DNA of 64,000 nt. It comes from Bacteroidetes bacterium GWE2_42_24. Its GTDB lineage: Bacteria; Bacteroidota; Bacteroidia; Bacteroidales; TTA-H9. Location: the NCBI GenBank assembly GCA_001768515.1, contig MEOA01000001.1:62001-126000 (forward strand), in the 5' to 3' direction. The notes beneath the pieces are model-generated. The model worked only from the letters and a program-made list of their open reading frames with translations. It was not told the origin of the DNA and did not search any database. Positions 57,872 to 64,000 of the stretch are shown one piece after another. The position numbers and the translations under genes were made by a program. Position 1 is the first letter of the stretch. The number at the start of each line of letters is the position of its first letter.

Positions 57872-59671
57872 ATGGAAAACCGACTTCACATCAAGCAGCT
57901 GCCTCACCTTCTCGTGTTGCTATTTTTAATCACGGAAAGCTTCAGTGCATGGATTATATGGCAGAACTATCAGAAAAACCACCTTGTTTACATCGAAAAG
58001 AACACACGTGAGTTTGAAATCGGGTTAATGGCTACACTTCACCACTTCGAAGAGGTTGCTGCAGCTATGTTATCGGAAACGATGCCCAATACAAACATTA
58101 AGACCTGTGACTCAGCAGTATTACTAATTGCGGCACGACCAGACTCAGGAAAACAAATGGCCGGTCAACTTTTGGCTGACATCTATTCAAAACTTTTACA
58201 CCGCGGATTTAAGGGCTTTACGATTATTAACAGCCGGAAGGAGGTGATGCTTCGCCTGCACAATCCCGGCTATTTTGGTGATACAATTACTACACTCAAC
58301 CCTTTGCTCGATTCGGTAGAATTGTACGGGAATATTTTTACAGGTTTTTATGCAGGCGGAACAGCCGCCGGATATTACATTGCACTCCCGGCCGGAAACA
58401 AATATACAGATAAAGGATTTATCATACTTACCATTGATAATGTGGCGCTTCAACAAGAAATGAAAAAAATATTTCCCTATGAATATGTTTTTCTGATCAA
58501 CAAAGAATGCGTGCTACAGACAACACCCTATCCGATGCTGACCGGTTACGCGTTTAGTGACCTGAGTGTAGATTACTTTTATGAAAAGAGCGACAGAGAC
58601 CTTAATCGTCCCGGAATGAAGCAATATATCGCCCAATCGGAAATCGTACTGTTTAACAAGATCAATAAACGTGAAATCGAGAAAGGTTTGACGAAAAATC
58701 TTCCTTTCGGGCTAAATGCCCAAACAGGTACCGGGAATAGTTATACGGGACTATTTTTCCCTGTGGCTGGCCCCGATAACAATACTGTTGCTTATATTAT
58801 CAGCTATTCTTCCGATGCCACGCTGAGCGATTACCGTAAAGATGCCGTGATCATCCTGGTGGTATCAACCTTACTGATAGCGGTAATCTTTACATTCATC
58901 CTGTTTTCTATTCTAACGTTCAGACAACTGAAAGAAAAGAACTGGAAACTCGCAGAATCTGAGAAACAGTTGCAGGAACTTAATCTCTCCAAGGATAAAT
59001 TTTTCAGCATCATTGCTCATGATTTGCGTAATCCCTTTCACGGTTTGGTAGGTTTGGCAGAGGTACTTACTGAAGATTTTGATGCAATGCCACCTGAAAA
59101 AGCACGCAAATTCCATCAGTTAATCTATGACAGCAGCCGTCAGGGTTATCAATTGGTAAACAACCTGCTTGAATGGACCAGAATGCAGACAGGTAGAGTC
59201 AGCTATCAGCCGGAAAAACTCAATTTAAACAGATTGATAGAGGAGGTAAGCGGACAACTAGACCTTATGCTGAGTTCAAAGCAGATTACAATTGAAAAGG
59301 ATATGGCTCCAGCCTTGTTTGTTTGGTCAGATTATCAAATGACATCTGCCATTGTAAGAAATCTGCTCAGTAATGCTATCAAATTTTCATACCCCGGTCA
59401 TACAATCACCATTAAATCAATACGAACAACCGACTATGCCAGAATCTCCATTATGGATACTGGAATGGGAATGGATAAGGAAACCTGTGCTGGCTTATGG
59501 CGCATAGAGATAAGCCATTCCTCAAAAGGAACAGCCGGCGAGCCGGGTACAGGTTTGGGACTATTATTAGTTCACGACTTTATTGAACGAAACGGTGGAA
59601 CCATCAATGTTGAAAGCGAACCAGATCAGGGAAGCACCTTTACCTTCACCCTTCCTCTGTTCAAAATTTAA
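57872..59671 (+). CDS. Membrane sensor histidine kinase
   Basis: 599 residues. First membrane helix about 12-32, an extracytoplasmic domain of about 270 residues with no recognised sensor family (it has a GYYIALPAGNKYTDKGFIILTI segment recalling Cache-like folds), second helix about 325-348, a coiled linker, HisKA with His383 in IAHDLRNPFHGL and HATPase (NAIKFS, DTGMGMD, GTGLGLLLV). No receiver is fused or encoded adjacent. A -7 match TACTTTTG (57842-57849) suggests that this gene begins a second transcript, continuing with the aminotransferase 5 bp later. Confidence 0.9.
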   Translation: MENRLHIKQLPHLLVLLFLITESFSAWIIWQNYQKNHLVYIEKNTREFEIGLMATLHHFEEVAAAMLSETMPNTNIKTCDSAVLLIAARPDSGKQMAGQLLADIYSKLLHRGFKGFTIINSRKEVMLRLHNPGYFGDTITTLNPLLDSVELYGNIFTGFYAGGTAAGYYIALPAGNKYTDKGFIILTIDNVALQQEMKKIFPYEYVFLINKECVLQTTPYPMLTGYAFSDLSVDYFYEKSDRDLNRPGMKQYIAQSEIVLFNKINKREIEKGLTKNLPFGLNAQTGTGNSYTGLFFPVAGPDNNTVAYIISYSSDATLSDYRKDAVIILVVSTLLIAVIFTFILFSILTFRQLKEKNWKLAESEKQLQELNLSKDKFFSIIAHDLRNPFHGLVGLAEVLTEDFDAMPPEKARKFHQLIYDSSRQGYQLVNNLLEWTRMQTGRVSYQPEKLNLNRLIEEVSGQLDLMLSSKQITIEKDMAPALFVWSDYQMTSAIVRNLLSNAIKFSYPGHTITIKSIRTTDYARISIMDTGMGMDKETCAGLWRIEISHSSKGTAGEPGTGLGLLLVHDFIERNGGTINVESEPDQGSTFTFTLPLFKI

Positions 59672-59676
59672 CAATA

Positions 59677-60837
59677 ATGCAAGAAAATCCAAAAATGATT
59701 GGTTCATGGATAAGCTTCATGAGTAATAAAGTGAATGTGGCAGGAGGAATTAATCTTGCACAGGGATTACCCGGATTTAATCCACCCGATAAGCTTCTTG
59801 ATGCCCTTGCCAAAGAAGCGAGGAGTAACCATCATCAATATGCACCAACAAAAGGAATTCCCGGTCTGTTAACAAGAATTGCTGATTACATGCAGCTTCC
59901 ACTTTCTGCTGCAACAGAAAACATCCTTATCACTTGTGGGGCAACCGAAGCCATCCACCTCATCTATCAGCATCTTGCACGAAAAAAAAGAGATTTATTC
60001 ACCGTTGCAGCCTTTGGCCCCACCTACGAAAGCTATGTAAATCTACCGGCGCTCCTGGGTCACCAGTTTGTAGCATTATCATGGCAACCAGATGGTTCAG
60101 TTGATTTTACCAGTCTCAAAACCGAGATATTAAATCAAAATATCGATCTACTAATTATTGGTTCACCAGGAAACCCATGGGGAAGGGTGTTGTCAAAACA
60201 CGACACCGAACAGTTTTGTGAGCTTACCAGAACTACCAATGTAAGTATCCTCTTTGATATGGTGTATAGTGAACTTTGGTATAACCAGCCAACAGTATTC
60301 CCTCAACCGGTTATTCAAGATAATGTCTATGTGGTTGGCTCTTTCTCAAAATTTTTATCAGTTACCGGATGGCGGGTAGGTTGGCTGACAGCCACTGCCA
60401 CCGAAATGAAAGAGATTTGCCTGCTTCATGATTTCAGTGGGTTATCTGCACCCCATCCATTACAAATGGCGCTTTACAATTATATGGAAGACCATAAGGG
60501 AGTTTTGGCATTCGTGGAGGAACTCCGGCAGTCGATTAAAAGCTCATATATAATTTTGGCAAACGCTGTTACTGCACTGGGATTCCATGTAATTCCTTCT
60601 GGTGGCGGCTACTTTGTCTGGGCCGAGTTACCCGAAGGATTCTCCGATTCGGGCCAGTTCGTTCTCGATTTATTTGAGAAAGAAAAACTGGCTGCTGTGC
60701 CGGGGATCCATTTCGGTATCCAATTTAACCGCATGATCAGATTTAATGCTGCCAGACCAGTAGAGGATATCATGGCTGCTGCCGAATGCCTTTCTCGATT
60801 TCTTGGTGGCCAGAGAACACCACAACAGCTTTCATAG
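59677..60837 (+). CDS. Class I/II PLP-dependent aminotransferase
   Basis: 386 residues, fold-type I. The N-terminal INLAQGLPGFNPPDKLL and TCGATEAIHLIYQHL, the Asn-Pro motif IGSPGNPWGRVLS, and the PLP-Lys225 in GSFSKFLSVTGWRVGW followed by RFNAARP (carboxylate-binding Arg) match the methionine/glutamine (KAT/YbdL-like) aminotransferases. It should move an amino group from an amino acid to a keto acid. Substrate cannot be deduced. Placed between the kinase (5 bp) and the urea-transporter fusion (6 bp). Confidence 0.9.
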   Translation: MQENPKMIGSWISFMSNKVNVAGGINLAQGLPGFNPPDKLLDALAKEARSNHHQYAPTKGIPGLLTRIADYMQLPLSAATENILITCGATEAIHLIYQHLARKKRDLFTVAAFGPTYESYVNLPALLGHQFVALSWQPDGSVDFTSLKTEILNQNIDLLIIGSPGNPWGRVLSKHDTEQFCELTRTTNVSILFDMVYSELWYNQPTVFPQPVIQDNVYVVGSFSKFLSVTGWRVGWLTATATEMKEICLLHDFSGLSAPHPLQMALYNYMEDHKGVLAFVEELRQSIKSSYIILANAVTALGFHVIPSGGGYFVWAELPEGFSDSGQFVLDLFEKEKLAAVPGIHFGIQFNRMIRFNAARPVEDIMAAAECLSRFLGGQRTPQQLS

Positions 60838-60843
60838 ATTAAA

Positions 60844-63063
60844 ATGGAAGACCAACCAACTCTTAGCCGACTAAGTCGTATGTTTCCGGACTTCACAGGA
60901 AGTCTGCTCAATTCATACAGCCAGGTGTTTTTTTCAAACAACCGGGGTTTCGCGCTAATACTAATGGTAGTTTCCTTTTTCGATTTCTGGGCAGGCTTTA
61001 GCGGTGTAATCGCTGTAATATCCACCAATATTTTCGCTTATTTAAGTGGTCTCAACCGTAAAAGTATAGCCTCAGGAACATACGGTTTTAACAGTCTTCT
61101 GGTAGGCTTGGGCTTGGGGGTTAGTTTTGAACCAGGCCTGGCTTTCTTCATCATCCTGGTCTTTTCAGCACTGTCTTCGCTCTTGTTCACACAGGCATTG
61201 GAAGGTGTAATTGGTAAATACGGATTGCCGTTTCTAAGCATTCCGTTTCTAATTGTTATATGGCTCTTTACTTTGGCTACCAGGGAGTTTTCAGCTCTTG
61301 AATTTAGTGCACGTGGCATCTATACATACAATGAGATGTATCTGCTGGGTGGAGAGCCACTTGTTCAGACATATACATTTCTAAGTGAACCATGGCTGCC
61401 GGTTTCTCTGTCCACATACTTCAAATCACTGGCTGCTGTCTTTTTTCAATATCATTTGGTAGCAGGTATACTGGCAGCTATCGGGCTTCTTGTCTATTCG
61501 CGAATTGCCTTTCTTTACAGCCTGATCGGTTTTTACTCAGCTTACGCCCTCTATGGCCTTTTAGGGGCAGATATCAATGAGCTTAGCTATGGATATATCG
61601 GGTTCAACTTCATTCTGACCGCTATTGCAATCGGTGGCTTTTTCCTGGTCGCTTCACGCTATACATTGCTCTGGTTGTTATTGCTTACACCTTTTATCAC
61701 GGTATTGATTATTGCCTCGGGAGCTATTCTGGAGTCATTGCAACTTCCGGCCTATTCCCTGCCCTTCAATTTGGTAGTTTTACTTTTTCTGTACTTCCTG
61801 AAATTCAGGGAAAGGTTTACCGATAAACCTCTGCTGGTTTACTACCAACTCTTTTCACCCGAAAGAAATCTTTATGCGCAGCACAATTACCGTGAGCGAT
61901 TTGGCACACCTCCTCTAATCCCCCTTTCACTACCTTTCTGGGGTGAATGGATCGTGACACAAGGCCATAATGGAATACATACCCATCGGGAAAAATGGCG
62001 TGAAGCATGGGACTTTGAAATCAGGGATGAAGACGAAGATTTTTACAGAAATGAGGGAATACGACATGAAGATTATTACTGTTATTCAAAACCTGTTACC
62101 GCTCCGGCTGATGGATATGTTGAACAAATTCTTAATGGTATCAATGATTCCCCAATCGGTGAAATGGATCTGACCCACAATTGGGGTAACACAATAATCA
62201 TCAGACATTCTGAGCATTTTTACACAAAAATGAGCCACTTAAAAAAAGACTCTTTTAAGGTAGTAAAAGGACAGTGGGTGCAACGTGGAGAGGTTGTTGC
62301 CCTGACAGGTAGCAGTGGCCGATCACCACGCCCGCACCTTCACTTTCAGGTACAAGAATTCCCTTACATCGGGAGCTATACCCTTCCTTGTGCTTTATCG
62401 TCTTATATAAGACATAAAAAATCAGGATTTGAATATGTTCAGACTGGGATTCCATTTCAGGATGAGGTCATCTCAAACATCCAGCCCAATGAAGCTATTG
62501 CAGCTGCCTTTAGATTTATACCTGGGCAGTTATTAAAATTCAGGGTAAAAAATGAGGATAACACAATCAAAGAAATCGTATGGGAAGTAAAATCAGATAG
62601 TTATAACAACACTTACCTGTGGTCCGAAACTGGAAAAGCAAGGGCATGGTACAAAAACGACGGGAAGGTGATGTGGTTTACACATTTTGAAGGCAATAAA
62701 AGGGCGTTGCTCTACTACTTCTATCTTGGTGCGTATAAAGTCATCAATGGTTTTTACAAAGGAATGGTGGTTGAGGATCAATACCCGCTTCACATTATCG
62801 CTGATCAACGCTGGTTGTTACTTCAAGATTTTGTAGCCCCATTTCACATTTTTATGAGTAGCAATTTCAGCATGCACTACAGAAAAATGGACGATCAGTT
62901 TTCCGATTCATATGTATACCTCGATTCCAGCGCTACACTGAAAATATTCGGGAAAACTACCAGTGTAATTGATTTCCGGTGGGAATTGCACAACAATTTG
63001 ATCAGCAAACTTGTCATAATAAAAGATAAACGGAAGATAGAGGTTGAATACATTCTGGAATAA
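60844..63063 (+). CDS. Urea transporter domain fused to M23 metallopeptidase
   Basis: 739 residues. The N-terminal part (about 1-320) has ten or so membrane helices and the urea-transporter pattern: SYSQVFFSNN, ASGTYGFNSLLVGLGLG, and LPFLSIPFLIVIWLF in the first half, PFNLVVLLFLYFL in the second. From about residue 345 a soluble region begins with the M23 peptidase motif: His379 and His381 with Asp390 (HTHREKWREAWD) and His498/His500 in HLHF; a lysostaphin-like beta fold follows, then a C-terminal domain of about 200 residues of unknown type. The fusion implies urea or a related amide passing the membrane together with peptidoglycan or peptide cleavage. The peptidase side should be extracytoplasmic if catalytic. 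Confidence 0.85.
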   Translation: MEDQPTLSRLSRMFPDFTGSLLNSYSQVFFSNNRGFALILMVVSFFDFWAGFSGVIAVISTNIFAYLSGLNRKSIASGTYGFNSLLVGLGLGVSFEPGLAFFIILVFSALSSLLFTQALEGVIGKYGLPFLSIPFLIVIWLFTLATREFSALEFSARGIYTYNEMYLLGGEPLVQTYTFLSEPWLPVSLSTYFKSLAAVFFQYHLVAGILAAIGLLVYSRIAFLYSLIGFYSAYALYGLLGADINELSYGYIGFNFILTAIAIGGFFLVASRYTLLWLLLLTPFITVLIIASGAILESLQLPAYSLPFNLVVLLFLYFLKFRERFTDKPLLVYYQLFSPERNLYAQHNYRERFGTPPLIPLSLPFWGEWIVTQGHNGIHTHREKWREAWDFEIRDEDEDFYRNEGIRHEDYYCYSKPVTAPADGYVEQILNGINDSPIGEMDLTHNWGNTIIIRHSEHFYTKMSHLKKDSFKVVKGQWVQRGEVVALTGSSGRSPRPHLHFQVQEFPYIGSYTLPCALSSYIRHKKSGFEYVQTGIPFQDEVISNIQPNEAIAAAFRFIPGQLLKFRVKNEDNTIKEIVWEVKSDSYNNTYLWSETGKARAWYKNDGKVMWFTHFEGNKRALLYYFYLGAYKVINGFYKGMVVEDQYPLHIIADQRWLLLQDFVAPFHIFMSSNFSMHYRKMDDQFSDSYVYLDSSATLKIFGKTTSVIDFRWELHNNLISKLVIIKDKRKIEVEYILE

Positions 63064-63067
63064 AAAT

Positions 63068-64000
63068 ATGTCTATGCTAAAAAAAACAGTTGCTCTATTT
63101 GGAATGCTCCTAATGCTCTTTCTGGCAACAAAAGCCTTCTCACAAGATTCTCCCGGTTTCAAGGAATACGATCAGACTACCTGGCGGCTTTATCAACAAA
63201 GGCAGTGGGATTCGCTGATCATTGTCGGGAAACAAGCCATGGCTTCTGGCAACGATTACCAATACCTTAATGCCAGACTGGGTGTTGCGTGGTTTGAGAA
63301 AGGTAATTACCGTATGGCCTCCCGATACTTTGGCAAAGCACTTCGACTGAATCAGGGAGATGAATTTTCACGCGAGTACCTGTATTTTTCTATGCTATAC
63401 TCTGGTCGCTCAGGAGGCGCCCGTTCGGTTACCAACGGCTTTTCAGAAGCTGCCCGGCAGCGCCTGCAGCTTAAAAGCCCGGTAATGCCAGCATACGTTT
63501 ATGTTGAATTAGGACCCCTCAATACCAACGCGATTAACTCCTTGCGTGATTCATATATTAGCGGCTCTGATAGCATTTATGGCGAACTCAACCTTCCCGG
63601 CAATGCCTTCTACTTTCATGCTGGTGGCGGATTTGAGTTAGGCTCATTTGTAACAGCATATGCCGCATATTCTAACCTTTCACTCGACAGGTACGAACGT
63701 ATCGAACTTGGAGATATCGATACCATCAGACGCAGTTATGATTTTAACCAACATGAGGCCTACCTCAACCTCTCTGTTGAGCCGGTCCCCGGACTACGGA
63801 TTGTCCCTTCTTTCCACTTCATCTATAACCGCTCCCGACCTATTATAGCTACCTACAATCAAGATTCCGCTGCATACAATTTTCACGTAAAATCATATAC
63901 AAACAAGGACATTGCTACCGGTATTGCGCTATATGCTGACTTTGGCCTGTTCGACATTGCCCTGCATGGTAACTACGCAACCCTCATGAATAAAACGCAG
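63068..64000 (+). CDS. Outer-membrane TPR/beta-barrel protein, 3' truncated by the window edge
   Basis: Open frame of 311 codons from the ATG at 63068 (or the second ATG at 63074), continuing beyond the window. A signal peptide ends near AFSQ (about residue 26). Residues 30-110 form TPR-like helices (WRLYQQRQWDSLIIVGKQAMASG, YQYLNARLGVAWFEKGNYRMASRYF). From about 120 the sequence alternates amphipathic strands (YVYVELGPLN, FYFHAGGGFELGSFVTAYAAYSNL, RIVPSFHFIYN), as in an outer-membrane beta-barrel of the YaiO type. It begins 5 bp after the urea-transporter fusion stop and is probably the fourth gene of that transcript. Confidence 0.75.
   Translation, partial: MSMLKKTVALFGMLLMLFLATKAFSQDSPGFKEYDQTTWRLYQQRQWDSLIIVGKQAMASGNDYQYLNARLGVAWFEKGNYRMASRYFGKALRLNQGDEFSREYLYFSMLYSGRSGGARSVTNGFSEAARQRLQLKSPVMPAYVYVELGPLNTNAINSLRDSYISGSDSIYGELNLPGNAFYFHAGGGFELGSFVTAYAAYSNLSLDRYERIELGDIDTIRRSYDFNQHEAYLNLSVEPVPGLRIVPSFHFIYNRSRPIIATYNQDSAAYNFHVKSYTNKDIATGIALYADFGLFDIALHGNYATLMNKTQ

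Overview
The window looks like chromosomal DNA of a Bacteroidota (Bacteroidetes) bacterium, most likely a Bacteroidales/Marinilabiliales-type lineage. The evidence is: two secreted proteins with C-terminal type IX secretion (T9SS) sorting domains; the purH-mreB-mreC and acpP-fabF-rnc gene orders; an IPExxxVDY-type gene placed before pyk; a DUF4252 gene behind an ECF sigma factor; an F0 subunit a with a long N-terminal extension; and several promoters with the phylum-specific -7 box TAnnTTTG. Shine-Dalgarno sequences are generally weak, as is usual in this phylum. I see no rRNA, tRNA, CRISPR array, prophage or insertion sequence.

Layout. 1-0.9 kb: tail of a leucine-rich-repeat protein and a small lipoprotein. 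0.9-4.5 kb (minus): purH-mreB-mreC. 4.7-8.7 kb: a large hybrid histidine kinase with a periplasmic solute-binding sensor, then a LuxE-like acyl-activating protein. 8.9-12.1 kb (minus): a TPR protein, then an ECF sigma/anti-sigma-like/Spy-like module preceded by a protein with tandem Asp-rich calcium-type repeats. 12.3-18.2 kb: a MobB-like P-loop protein, a membrane adenylate cyclase paired with a PagL-like lipid A deacylase, and recJ. 18.3-23.6 kb (minus): a T9SS-exported protein with a duplicated domain, a YhcC-type radical SAM protein and a POT peptide transporter. 23.9-25.6 kb: a second ECF sigma/anti-sigma/DUF4252 operon. 26.1-30.5 kb: acpP-fabF-rnc and IPExxxVDY-pyk. 30.7-36.4 kb: atpB-E-F-H-A-G (no beta or epsilon subunit genes), then ferritin. 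36.4-37.8 kb: a 1.36-kb stretch without genes holding an 11-bp-phased direct repeat and hairpins. 37.8-46 kb (minus): a Na+/solute symporter, two very large hybrid kinases, a receiver protein and tadA, closely packed. 46.4-54.1 kb: cinA, DUF2461, an orphan MacB-like permease, a phospholipase-D-like protein, an EamA exporter, an NlpC/P60 lipoprotein and an ABC-F protein. 54.3-64 kb: an uncharacterised co-directional cluster.

The most interesting region is that last cluster: a small T9SS-exported protein, a stand-alone PqqD-like (RiPP-recognition-type) protein overlapping an ATP-grasp ligase, a LysA-like PLP decarboxylase with a changed substrate motif, then after a terminator a membrane histidine kinase, a class I aminotransferase, a urea-transporter::M23-peptidase fusion and a TPR/outer-membrane-type protein running off the end. 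Taken together it resembles an amino-acid or peptide modification pathway coupled to envelope sensing. I do not recognise it as a described system, and its product is unknown.
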